From JAXMAO01 sp046350375 (GTDB lineage Bacteria; Planctomycetota; Phycisphaerae; UBA1845; UTPLA1): DNA of 64,000 nt. The DNA is taken from the NCBI GenBank assembly GCA_046350375.1, contig JAXMAO010000005.1, forward strand, positions 124,001-188,000, written 5' to 3'. How positions within the stretch are numbered: position 1 is the stretch's first letter; every line of letters begins with the position of its first letter. Under the pieces are notes generated by a model. That model saw only the letters and a program-made list of their open reading frames with translations. It was not told the DNA's origin and ran no database searches. This document shows positions 53,053-61,203 of the stretch, in pieces. The position numbers and the translations under genes were made by a program.

Positions 53053-54075
53053 CTACTTCGGCGCCTCGGCGAGAATTTTCTTCGCCACCTGCGGATCCTT
53101 CGGCAGCAGCTCCGACTGGACCAGCCGCGGAATCAGCGGCACCCAGCGCTGCGGCTCGCGCGCGAACACGTCGCGGAAGATCGGCAGCGCCTCGTCCACG
53201 TGCCCGTTGTTGGCCAGCGACACCGCCTGCCAGAACGGCATCTCGACCACCTGCGGCGCGAGCTTCTCGGCAGCCGCATATTCCACGCCGGCCCGCGCGA
53301 AGTCCTTCTTCTCGATCGCCTCGTCGCCCGCGTTCATGTGCGAGTAGGCGCGCTGCAACTGCACCAGCCGGCGCAGCTCGACCAGCGGCGTCGGATGATC
53401 CTCGACGCGCAAATCAAACAGCCGATCGGCCCACGCCTTGCCGCTCGGCTTGCCCGCGACCACCAGCAGCGCGGCCGACTGCCGCCCGCGGATGTCGCCG
53501 CCGGCGCTTTCGGCCGCGTCGAGCGCCGCCAGCATTCGCTCGACCAGGTCGCCGTGACAGGCGACGTAGGCCGCCGCCATCGCCGGCCAGACGCGCTCAT
53601 TCTCCATCAGGTTGGCCTGCACCGAGAACTGATTCTTCTCGTCGACCACCATGCCGGCGGCCGCGATGCAGCGCGCCCCGGTGTGCGCCGCGACGTGCCC
53701 GGCGGCGTCGATCATGGCGACCTGGCGCAGCGCGCTGGCATTGTCGCTGGCGAGCAACCCGGCCAGCGCGGCCGGCGCGGAGCGTCCGAGCCGCATCAGC
53801 TCCAGCCCGGCCGGGCCGTAGAGCGGATCGACCATCGACTGCGTCGCTACCGCGCCCACGCCCGCCTCGGCCCACGGAACCACGCCCCCGACCGAAAACC
53901 AGTGCGACTGCACGGCAACTCCGAGCTGTCCGGTCGCGGCGTCGCGCGCCACAATGGAATAAGTGGCCACCGGGCGGATCGGCCGGACCGGCTCGCCCGG
54001 CGGGGCGGCTGCGCCCGGCCGGGCCGTCGCGGCGGTCAGAACCAGCGGCAGGAGGATCGGAACGATGCGATTCAT
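53053..54075 (-). CDS. DUF1028 Ntn-hydrolase-fold protein with TPR tail
   Basis: 340 residues from ATG at 54075. Signal peptide at 1-23 (MNRIVPILLPLVLTAATARP). DUF1028 covers about 35-240: YSIVARDAATGQLGVAVQSH opens the mature domain, with VPWAEAGVGAVATQSMVDPL, GHVAAHTGARCIAAAGMVVD and FDLRVEDHPTPLVELRRL following. Members resemble Ntn hydrolases and are exported; activity is not established. The C-terminal 100 residues (EAIEKKDFARAGVEYAAAEK, AVSLANNGHVDEALPIFRDV) form TPR-like helical repeats, an uncommon extension. It is divergent from the Mla genes, with 198 bases between starts. Confidence 0.85.
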   Translation of the reverse strand: MNRIVPILLPLVLTAATARPGAAAPPGEPVRPIRPVATYSIVARDAATGQLGVAVQSHWFSVGGVVPWAEAGVGAVATQSMVDPLYGPAGLELMRLGRSAPAALAGLLASDNASALRQVAMIDAAGHVAAHTGARCIAAAGMVVDEKNQFSVQANLMENERVWPAMAAAYVACHGDLVERMLAALDAAESAGGDIRGRQSAALLVVAGKPSGKAWADRLFDLRVEDHPTPLVELRRLVQLQRAYSHMNAGDEAIEKKDFARAGVEYAAAEKLAPQVVEMPFWQAVSLANNGHVDEALPIFRDVFAREPQRWVPLIPRLVQSELLPKDPQVAKKILAEAPK

Positions 54076-54272
54076 GACTGCTCCTTGCACCGGCTGCGGC
54101 CTGCGGACCGGTCGCAGCGTGGTGAAACGGGGACCGGCGCGGGGCGCGGCCGGCTTTGCATCCAGCAGCCGCCACCGCTAGAACGCCGATTCGTACAATA
54201 GGAAGGTGCGCCGCGGGCGTCTAGCGCGCCGCGGCGGGGCGGTCGCGGGCCGACCGCGCGGATGGATCCGGC

Positions 54273-55115
54273 ATGGGCGACTCGGGCACGGCAGCATCGG
54301 GCGGGCTGGTCGTTCGCGTGGGGGCGCGCGTCGCCGCGGCGATCTCGGGGTTTGGCGATTTCTGGCGCTTCGCCGGGCGGACGTTCGAATGGCTCGGGCG
54401 CACGCTCACCGCGCGCAAGACCTGGCGGCTGGTGCTGCCCGAGTGCATGGAGATCGGCGTGCGCTCGGTGCCGGTCATCCTCATCACCGGCAGCTTCGTC
54501 GGCATGGTGCTGGCGGTGCAGACGCTCGAGCAGTTCCGCTCGGTCGGCCTCGAAGACCAGATGGGCGCGGTCGTCAGCCTGTCGGTGGTGCGCGAGCTGG
54601 GGCCGGTGCTGGCGGGCGTGATGATCGCCGGGCGCATCGGCGGCGCGCTGACGGCCGAACTGGGGACGATGAACGTCACCGAGCAGCTCGACGCGCTGCG
54701 CAGCATGGGCACCGACCCGATCGGCTACCTGGTCGTGCCGCGCTTCTGGGCCTGCCTGCTGCTGGCCCCGGTGCTGACGCTCTATTGCAACCTGCTGGGC
54801 ACGCTGGGCGGCTGGTTTGTGGCCGTGGTGCTGCAAGGCGTCGACGGCGGACCCTACTGGGAATACACCCGCAACGCGGTCGACAACTTCGACCTGTTCA
54901 GCGGGCTCTTCAAGAGCTTTTTCTTCGGCGGCATCATCGGACTGATCAGCTGCTACAAGGGCTTCACCTGTCGACCCGGGGCCGAGGGGGTGGGCCGCGC
55001 CTGCACCGAGGCCTTCGTGTCGAGCTTCGTCGCGATCCTGGCGATGGACTTCTTCCTGGCCGTGTTTCTCCAGGCGATTCAGATGTGGCTCTACGGATTC
55101 CGGCCGTTTCTGTAG
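54273..55115 (+). CDS. MlaE-family ABC permease (lipid transport)
   Basis: 280 residues. Permease of an Mla-type complex that moves phospholipids between inner and outer membranes. The family block ITGSFVGMVLAVQTLEQF, VRELGPVLAGVMIAGRIGGA and LGTMNVTEQLDALRSMGTDP is complete, including the ExxG/TMxVTEQ signature. Five or six transmembrane helices from about 70 to 275. It is followed by the ATPase gene after 14 bases and by the MCE protein gene, forming an mlaEFD-like operon. Periplasmic MlaC and MlaB homologues are not present here. Confidence 0.93.
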   Translation: MGDSGTAASGGLVVRVGARVAAAISGFGDFWRFAGRTFEWLGRTLTARKTWRLVLPECMEIGVRSVPVILITGSFVGMVLAVQTLEQFRSVGLEDQMGAVVSLSVVRELGPVLAGVMIAGRIGGALTAELGTMNVTEQLDALRSMGTDPIGYLVVPRFWACLLLAPVLTLYCNLLGTLGGWFVAVVLQGVDGGPYWEYTRNAVDNFDLFSGLFKSFFFGGIIGLISCYKGFTCRPGAEGVGRACTEAFVSSFVAILAMDFFLAVFLQAIQMWLYGFRPFL

Positions 55116-55129
55116 GAGCCCGGCGGCCG

Positions 55130-55957
55130 ATGGACACGCAGCGCCCCATGGTCGAGCCGCGCCCCTCCGCCGAGCCGCAGCGCCGCGCGCCGGCCGAACC
55201 GCTCATCGAGCTGCGCGGCGTCTCGAAGCAGTTTGGCGCGCTGCGCGTACTCGACCAGCTCAGCCTTGCGTTCGAGAAGGGGCAGACCGCGGTGGTGATC
55301 GGCGAGTCGGGCACCGGTAAGAGCGTGCTGCTGAAGCACATCGTGGCGCTGCTGCGGCCGGACGCCGGGCAGGTCTATTTCCACGGCGAGCGGATCGACG
55401 ACCGGTCGGAGGCGAGCCTGGTGCCGGTGCGGACGCGGTTCGGCTTTCTGTTTCAGATGGGGGCGCTGTTCGACTCGCTGACGGTGGGCGAGAACGTCGG
55501 TTTCCCGCTGGCGCAGCACACGAAGAAAAGCCGGCGCGAGATCGACGCGACGGTCGCCGAGAAACTGCGGATGGTCGGCCTGGACGGGCTGCAGGCCAAG
55601 CGGCCGGCGCAGCTTTCGGGCGGGCAGCGCAAGCGCGTGGCGCTGGCGCGGGCGATTGCGCTCGATCCGGAGGTGGTGCTGTATGACGAGCCGACCACGG
55701 GACTCGACCCGGTGCGGTCGGACGTCATCAACGAGCTGATCCGCAAATTGCAGCGCGAGCTGGGCGTGACGAGCGTGGTGGTCACGCACGACATGACCAG
55801 CGCCTACAAGGTGGGCGACCGCATCGTCATGCTCGACCACGGGCGGGTCATCGCCGACGGGCCACCGGACTATTTCCGAACGACCGACGACGCGCGGGTG
55901 CGGCGATTCGTGGACGGCCGCGCCAGCGCGAAGGACCTGGCGGCGCTCGAGGACTAG
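55130..55957 (+). CDS. MlaF-family ABC ATP-binding protein
   Basis: 275 residues from ATG at 55130. Walker A is IGESGTGKSVLLKHI, the Q-loop reads FLFQMGALFDSLTVGEN (a feature of MlaF), the signature is LSGGQRKRVALARAI, Walker B is VVLYDEPTTGLDP and the switch is VTHDM. A 25-residue Pro/Arg-rich leader precedes the domain. It powers the lipid transporter with MlaE and MlaD. Genes are 14 and 36 bases apart. Confidence 0.94.
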   Translation: MDTQRPMVEPRPSAEPQRRAPAEPLIELRGVSKQFGALRVLDQLSLAFEKGQTAVVIGESGTGKSVLLKHIVALLRPDAGQVYFHGERIDDRSEASLVPVRTRFGFLFQMGALFDSLTVGENVGFPLAQHTKKSRREIDATVAEKLRMVGLDGLQAKRPAQLSGGQRKRVALARAIALDPEVVLYDEPTTGLDPVRSDVINELIRKLQRELGVTSVVVTHDMTSAYKVGDRIVMLDHGRVIADGPPDYFRTTDDARVRRFVDGRASAKDLAALED

Positions 55958-55993
55958 CGTGGCGCGGCGCCGCGCGATCGAAAGGACCGAACA

Positions 55994-57031
55994 ATGACGG
56001 AACGGCGGCAGAACCTGCTGGTGGGCCTGTTCGCGATCGGCGGGCTGGCGATTCTCGGGGCGCTGGTGATGCTGTTCGGCGACGTGCTGAACATCGTCGG
56101 CGCGAAGATGTATCGCGTGACGATCGTCTTTCCGCGCGGAGCGACGACCGCGCTGCGCGAAGGCACGGCCGTCACGCTCAGCGGCAAGCGCGTCGGCCAG
56201 ACCGAGCAGATCGACTTTCGCGACCCGCTTCACCCGGGCGAAGGCATCCAGGTGGTCTGCGCGATCGAGGGCCGCTACGAGCTGCCGGTCGGCACGCGCG
56301 CCGAGGTGCTCACCAGCCTGATGGGGTTCGGCCGGCCGGCGCTGCAGTTGAAGATTGACGACCCGCAGGTGAAGCGCACGCTGCCGCGCGACGGCAAGGC
56401 CGAGATCATGGGCGTCGTCGTGCCGATGATCGACCAGGTGCTCACCCCCGAAACGCAGCACAACCTGGAGACCTCGGCGACCCAGATCGGCCGGCTGGCC
56501 GAGGCGCTCACGCCCGTGGCGGCCGACCTGCACAAGATCATGGAGGTGCGCACCATCGACCAGGTCGAGGCCCGCGAGCTGACCGCCAATCTCTATACCG
56601 CTGTGCAGCGGCTCGACGCGGCATTGAAGAACCTGAACGCCATCATCGGCGATCCGCACAATCGCGAGAACTTCGCCGCCGCGCTCGACAACTTCCGCAA
56701 GCTGACCGCCGACCTGCAGGGCGCGACGGGCGACTTCCGCTCCGTCATCGGCAAGGCCGACCAGACCTTCGGCACGGTGCAGACACAGGTGGACGCCGCC
56801 GGGCGCAAGTTCGGCGAGCTGGCCGACGCCGGCAGCGCCCTGCTGCGTTCGAGCGACCACGCCGTCCGCCTGCTGACCGAGGGCAAGGGCACGGCCGGCC
56901 TGTTTCTCAACGACAACCGGCTCTACGAATCGCTGGTGCTCAGCAGTGAGCGGCTCGGCAAGATGATCGAGGAACTTCGCGACGTGCTCACGCTGATGAA
57001 GAAAGGCGAGCTGAAGTACCGCATCTTCTGA
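55994..57031 (+). CDS. MlaD/MCE-domain lipid transport protein
   Basis: 345 residues. One N-terminal transmembrane helix (about 9-31) and an MCE domain (about 38-118: VTIVFPRGATTALREGTAVT, LSGKRVGQTEQIDFRD, GFGRPALQLKIDDPQ) that forms a hexameric ring around a lipid channel in the periplasm. The long C-terminal region is helical (SATQIGRLAEALTPVAADLH, ENFAAALDNFRKLTADLQ, DVLTLMKKGELKYRIF), like MCE proteins that extend a tunnel further than E. coli MlaD. It completes the mlaEFD-like set. Next comes lpxK, 111 bases away. Confidence 0.92.
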   Translation: MTERRQNLLVGLFAIGGLAILGALVMLFGDVLNIVGAKMYRVTIVFPRGATTALREGTAVTLSGKRVGQTEQIDFRDPLHPGEGIQVVCAIEGRYELPVGTRAEVLTSLMGFGRPALQLKIDDPQVKRTLPRDGKAEIMGVVVPMIDQVLTPETQHNLETSATQIGRLAEALTPVAADLHKIMEVRTIDQVEARELTANLYTAVQRLDAALKNLNAIIGDPHNRENFAAALDNFRKLTADLQGATGDFRSVIGKADQTFGTVQTQVDAAGRKFGELADAGSALLRSSDHAVRLLTEGKGTAGLFLNDNRLYESLVLSSERLGKMIEELRDVLTLMKKGELKYRIF

Positions 57032-57142
57032 CGGCGGGCGCCCGCCTGCGCCGCACGGCCGGGCGCAGCGTGCGGAGTGCCCGCGGCCGGCCGATCGCGC
57101 CGGCGTCTGGACGAACCGGCGCGAGAGCCTAGACTTGGCTTC

Positions 57143-58264
57143 ATGGCCGGAAGCCCTCCCGACCGGGTGATGGAGTTGCTCTCGGGTCGCCGGCGCGGCC
57201 CGCTCGCCGACCTGCTGCGCGGCGCGCTGACGCTCTTCTCGTGGCTCTACCTGGGCGTCATCCTTGTGCGCAACGCGCTCTACGACTCGCTGCCGCTGGC
57301 GCGCCGCGCCAAGCGACCCGTCATCTCGATCGGCAACCTCACCACCGGCGGCACGGGCAAGACGCCGCTGGCGATCCACGTCGCCCACGCGCTGGCCGAG
57401 CGCGGCCGGCGGGTGGCGCTGCTGACGCGCGGCTACAAGGGTCGCCCGGTGCGCTATGCCGACGAGGACCGCGACGCGGCGCGGACCGCGTGGCGCGTCG
57501 AGAGCGACGAGGCGATGCTGCTCAAGCGGCTCTGTCCGCAGGCGGCCGTGCACATCGACCCGAACCGGGCGCGGGCGGCGCAGCGCGCCATCGAGCAGGG
57601 CGCCGACGTGCTGGTGCTTGACGACGGCTTTCAGCATCGCCGGCTGGCGCGCGACCTCGACCTGGTGCTGATCGACGCGCTCAATCCGTTCGGGTTCGGG
57701 CACCTGCTGCCGCGCGGCCTGCTGCGCGAGCCGGTGCGGGCGCTGCGCCGGGCCGACCTGCTCGTGCTGACCCGGGCGGACGAGATTTCGCCGCCGGACC
57801 GCGACCGGCTGACCACGCTGCTGCACGACGTGTCGCGCGGGCGGCCGCTGCTGGCCTGTCGTCATCGCATCGTGGGGTTTGTCGATGTGAAGGGGCGCGC
57901 CGCGCCGGACGTCGACGCGCGGGCGATGCAGGCCGTAGTATTCGCGGGCATCGGGCACTTCGAGCCGTTCGTCGCATCGGTCGAGCGGCTGGGGGCCCGG
58001 GTGGTGGCGGCCTATCGCTATCCCGACCACCACGACTACGCCGACGACGAGCTGGCGCAGCTGCCGGACGTTGCCGCGCGCGTGGACGCCAACGTGATCG
58101 TGACCACCGAGAAGGACGCTGTAAAGCTGGTCGGGCGCTGGCGCGACGGGCCCGTGCCGCTGCTGGCGGCGCGGCTGGCGCTGGAGTTTGACGGCGACGA
58201 CGCGGCCAGGCTTTCGGACGCGCTGGGCGCCGCGCTCGAGCGTTCCAGCGGGAGACGCCGATGA
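57143..58264 (+). CDS. lpxK: Tetraacyldisaccharide 4'-kinase
   Basis: 373 residues from ATG at 57143. LpxK phosphorylates the 4'-OH of the tetraacyl disaccharide precursor of lipid A at the inner membrane. One N-terminal membrane-associated helix (LTLFSWLYLGVILVRNALYD) precedes the P-loop SIGNLTTGGTGKTPLAIHVA, with the conserved SDEAMLLKR, DVLVLDDGFQHRRLARDLDL and VIVTTEKDAVKLV further on. All are intact. Its presence indicates a lipopolysaccharide-type outer membrane. The stop overlaps the start of the next gene (ATGA). Confidence 0.96.
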   Translation: MAGSPPDRVMELLSGRRRGPLADLLRGALTLFSWLYLGVILVRNALYDSLPLARRAKRPVISIGNLTTGGTGKTPLAIHVAHALAERGRRVALLTRGYKGRPVRYADEDRDAARTAWRVESDEAMLLKRLCPQAAVHIDPNRARAAQRAIEQGADVLVLDDGFQHRRLARDLDLVLIDALNPFGFGHLLPRGLLREPVRALRRADLLVLTRADEISPPDRDRLTTLLHDVSRGRPLLACRHRIVGFVDVKGRAAPDVDARAMQAVVFAGIGHFEPFVASVERLGARVVAAYRYPDHHDYADDELAQLPDVAARVDANVIVTTEKDAVKLVGRWRDGPVPLLAARLALEFDGDDAARLSDALGAALERSSGRRR

Positions 58265-59229
58265 GCGACGCGCCGCTGCAGCCGATCGACCTGTCGCGGG
58301 TGCGGACCTTTCCCGTGGCGCGCCGGTCGCACAAGGTGGACGCCGGCAGGCTGGCGGGCGTGCCGGACGCCGGGGCGCGGTTCGGCGACTGGCTGGCGTC
58401 GCTGCCGGATTTCCTGGGGGTGACCGAGCTGCGCGCGGCGGTGGAGGCGGTCGTCGCGGCGCGGCGCGCCGATCGGCCGGTGGTGATGGCGCTGGGCGCC
58501 CACGTGGTGAAGGTTGGCTGTTCGCCGGTGGTGATCGACCTGATGCGCCGCGGCGTGGTGACGGCGCTGGCGCTGAACGGCGCGACGGCGATTCACGACG
58601 TCGAGCTGGCGCTGTTCGGCGAAACCAGCGAGGAGGTCGCCGACACGATTCGCGACGGGCGTTTCGGCATGGTGCGCGAGACGCCGGAGTTCTTCGCGGC
58701 GGCGCTGGCGGCCGGCCGGGCCCGCGGCCTGGGCGCGGCCCTGGGCGCGGCGCTGCGGTCGCAATCGGCGCCGCACGGCGAGCTGAGCCTGCTGCGAACC
58801 GCGGCCGAGCTGTCGCTGCCGGCGACCGTGCACGTGGCGCTGGGCACCGACACGATTCACATGCACCCGCAGGTCGATCCGGGGGCGCTGGGCGAGGCCA
58901 GCGGCGTCGATTTCCGCCTGGCCTGCGCCGTCGTGGCCGGGCTGGGGGCCGGCGACGCCGGCGGCGCGGGCGGGGTGTGGTGCAACGTCGGCTCGGCCGC
59001 ATTGCTGCCCGAGGTGTTTCTCAAGGCGGTCTCGGTGGCCCGCAACCTGGGCCACAACCTGGACGCGATGCACACCCTCAACCTGGACATGCAGCGGCAC
59101 TATCGCCCGCAGCAGAACGTGATCGGCCGGCCGGTGGCGCCGGGCCACGGGCACGAGCTGATCGGCCAGCACGAAATTCTCCTGCCGTTGCTGCGCCAGG
59201 CGGTTGTCGAATCGCTGGCAGCGCGGTGA
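58261..59229 (+). CDS. Deoxyhypusine synthase-like protein
   Basis: 322 residues. The block GAHVVKVGCSPVVIDLMRRG, ALNGATAIHDVELALFGETS and EEVADTIRDGRFGMVRET (79-140) matches the NAD-binding region of deoxyhypusine synthase (eukaryotic/archaeal eIF5A modification) and bacterial homospermidine synthase-like proteins. A second Rossmann half follows (VAGLGAGDAGGAGGVWCNVG, PEVFLKAVSVARNLG). The catalytic lysine that forms the enzyme-imine in true DHS lies in a KHH motif; that motif is not found, so the usual chemistry is unlikely. Bacteria have no hypusine, and the link to lpxK (4-base overlap) suggests a role in lipid A or nucleotide-sugar chemistry. Function is unknown. Confidence 0.7.
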   Translation: MSDAPLQPIDLSRVRTFPVARRSHKVDAGRLAGVPDAGARFGDWLASLPDFLGVTELRAAVEAVVAARRADRPVVMALGAHVVKVGCSPVVIDLMRRGVVTALALNGATAIHDVELALFGETSEEVADTIRDGRFGMVRETPEFFAAALAAGRARGLGAALGAALRSQSAPHGELSLLRTAAELSLPATVHVALGTDTIHMHPQVDPGALGEASGVDFRLACAVVAGLGAGDAGGAGGVWCNVGSAALLPEVFLKAVSVARNLGHNLDAMHTLNLDMQRHYRPQQNVIGRPVAPGHGHELIGQHEILLPLLRQAVVESLAAR

Positions 59230-59241
59230 AATCGACTGGCG

Positions 59242-60090
59242 ATGAATCGCGCCGTGTTTGTCGAGCGGTCGGCGTTGCTGGCGGGCGACGGTCTGCTGAC
59301 CGATCCGTCGGCGGTGCGCCTCGGCGGCGCCGCGGGCGAGGTGGTCCGGCGGCTGCGCGCCGCGGGCTACCACGTCATCGTGGCGACCGACCAGCCGGCC
59401 GTGGCGCGCGGCGAGGTCACCGAGGAACAGCTCAACGCCGTGCACCAGCGCATGCAGGACCTGCTGGCGGAAAAAGGCACCGGCGTCGACGCGGTCTATT
59501 TCTGCCCGTTCCTGGCGGGCGCCGACGCGGTGGTGACGCGCTATCGCCGCGACAGCGAGCTGGCCAAGCCGCGCCCGGGGATGTTTCTTCAGGCGGCGCG
59601 CGAGTTCCGGCTCGATCTGCCGCGCTGCTGGGTGGTGGCGCAGGGCGCGATCGATGAGCAGGCCGGTCGCGCCGCCGGCTGCCGGGTGATCCGGCTGGCG
59701 CCGTCGAGCGCCGAAGGTGACGGCGGGCCGTCGGCGCCGGACCTGGCGGGCGCGGCCGAGCAGATCCTCTCAACGCACGCGGCCGAGCGCGGGGCGCCGT
59801 TCGCCGCGGGCCACGCGGGTGAAACCATGTCTGAAACGTTGCTCGGACAGATTGTCGAAGAGCTGCGCGGGCAGTCGCGCGAACGGCAGCGGCGCGATTT
59901 TTCGATCGCGCGGCTCGCGGCGGCCGTGGCGCAGGCGTTCGCCCTGTGCGCGCTGGGCTGGGCGCTGTATGGCGCGATCGAGGCCACGCCCGGCGACGCC
60001 GTGGCGGCCAACGACGCCATCATCCGGCTGCTGATCGCCCTGGTCTTGCAGACCGCGGCGCTGACCGGCTTCGTGGCGGCGGGGCGCTGA
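59242..60090 (+). CDS. GmhB-like HAD pseudo-phosphatase with membrane tail
   Basis: 282 residues. The first 175 follow the HAD-III heptose-bisphosphate phosphatase (GmhB) plan: the start RAVFVERSALLAGDG aligns with the catalytic VFLDRDG loop, VIVATDQPAVARGEVTEEQL with motif II (Thr49), KPRPGM with the KPxPGM lysine (Lys109), and VVAQGAIDEQAGRAAGCRV with motif IV. The nucleophile and acid aspartates are Glu8 and Ser10, and the motif IV Asp is Gln134, so phosphatase chemistry is not expected. The zinc-loop cysteines are also mostly lost. A soluble linker and two transmembrane helices (about 227-248 and 258-280) follow. An internal ATG at 59827 could start a separate 88-residue membrane protein. 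Probably a binding or scaffold protein in a LPS locus. Confidence 0.75.
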   Translation: MNRAVFVERSALLAGDGLLTDPSAVRLGGAAGEVVRRLRAAGYHVIVATDQPAVARGEVTEEQLNAVHQRMQDLLAEKGTGVDAVYFCPFLAGADAVVTRYRRDSELAKPRPGMFLQAAREFRLDLPRCWVVAQGAIDEQAGRAAGCRVIRLAPSSAEGDGGPSAPDLAGAAEQILSTHAAERGAPFAAGHAGETMSETLLGQIVEELRGQSRERQRRDFSIARLAAAVAQAFALCALGWALYGAIEATPGDAVAANDAIIRLLIALVLQTAALTGFVAAGR

Positions 60091-60119
60091 GCGCGGCGCG
60101 GGCGGCGGCCGGGGCCGGG

Positions 60120-60965
60120 TTACTTGGCGGCCGGGGCGGACGACGCCGGGATCGGCACCGGGTCATCGGTCAGCGGCGGCACGACCGGGTCGAGGCTCTC
60201 GCCGATCTGCATCAGCAGCTTGCGGGCGTTGCGGATGACGGTTTCGTGCTTGGCGACCTCGATGTCGGCCGGGGTCTTGCCGGCCTTGAGCAGCTTGGCG
60301 CGCTCGGCGACCGACTCGTTCATCCGCTCGCGAATCAGGGTGTAGATTTCGGCGGTCTTCTGGGCCCGCAGCGCTTCCTGGCTGATGGCGGGCGGGGTGG
60401 CGGCCTGTTGCGTGCTGGCGCTGGCCGGGGGCGTCGTGCCGTGACTGGCCGGCATGACCTGCTCGTGGTCGGTTGCGGTGGCGGTGGTGACGACGCGGTC
60501 GCCGGCGAGCGTGGGTTCCGAGCCGATGGTGAGTTTGGGGCGCGTGGTCGAACTGCCCACCGGCGCGACCGGCGCCTCGGCGGGCTGCGGCAGGTTGGTG
60601 CGCTTCCACTGGGCCGGGGCGCTGGAGCGGGTCACTTCGACCTTCTGGACGACATATTCAGAGCCGCCGCCGCGGGTATATTCGACGCGGACCTCGTCGC
60701 CGACGTTGACGTCTTCGACGTGTTTGCGGATTCCGTTGATCCAGACCTCGGTTTCGGGGCCGAAGGTGCCTTCGACGCTGGTCTCCTTGCCCGATTTCTC
60801 AAGCGTGGTCTGCATCTGGACGCGCTTGCCGACCAGGTCAATCTTGGTCACCAGCCCCTTGGCGGAGCCGGGCTTTTCGTGCTTGGGCGACTCATTCTTG
60901 CAGCCGGCGGCGATCGCGCCGAACAGCAGCACGCCGGCCAGCAGCGATCCTGCCTTGCGATTCAT
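60120..60965 (-). CDS. Lipoprotein of unknown function
   Basis: 281 residues from ATG at 60965. Residues 1-22 (LLAGVLLFGAIAAGC) give a typical lipobox, with Cys22 as attachment site. The mature N-terminus KNESPKHEKPG is hydrophilic, then a beta domain SAKGLVTKIDLVGKRVQMQT, SVEGTFGPETEVWING and EVRVEYTRGGGSEYV resembles an OB-like/DUF5666 fold. After a Pro/Thr-rich linker (about 125-190) a helical C-terminus (TAEIYTLIRERMNESVAERA, IRNARKLLMQIGESLD) follows. It is convergent with the HAD gene, 29 bases away. Function unknown. Confidence 0.7.
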   Translation of the reverse strand: MNRKAGSLLAGVLLFGAIAAGCKNESPKHEKPGSAKGLVTKIDLVGKRVQMQTTLEKSGKETSVEGTFGPETEVWINGIRKHVEDVNVGDEVRVEYTRGGGSEYVVQKVEVTRSSAPAQWKRTNLPQPAEAPVAPVGSSTTRPKLTIGSEPTLAGDRVVTTATATDHEQVMPASHGTTPPASASTQQAATPPAISQEALRAQKTAEIYTLIRERMNESVAERAKLLKAGKTPADIEVAKHETVIRNARKLLMQIGESLDPVVPPLTDDPVPIPASSAPAAK

Positions 60966-61111
60966 GGTGAAAACTCCCGCGCGGCGAAGGCGACGCTCGG
61001 CCCGAGCCAGAGAGAGCAACAGTTGCCGGCCGCCGCACCGCGCCAGATGGTTGATCCTAGGGCGTGGCGCGGCGGGCCGCAAGTCGGCTCGCGTCGGCAG
61101 CGGACGGGCGG

Positions 61112-61140
61112 TTGCCCGGAGCCGGCGACTTTGCAATAAT
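61112..61140 (+). promoter_or_regulatory. Promoter for the 251-residue conserved protein
   Basis: TTGCCC (61112-61117), a 17-base spacer and AATAAT (61135-61140; 5 of 6). The predicted start near 61147 gives a leader of about 57 bases with GGAGG before the ATG at 61204. This is one of the clearest promoter-like signals in the window. Confidence 0.55.
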
Positions 61141-61203
61141 GTAATCTAGGGCGAGTTGTCCCAGGGTGTCCGCGGATGGGCCGGCTCGCCGGAGGCGCTG
61201 TTC

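Noticed and set aside
55091..59002. A minus-strand open frame of about 1300 codons opposite the Mla and lpxK genes
   Set aside because: Low-complexity, Arg/His/Gln-rich translation; the plus strand encodes well-known families throughout.
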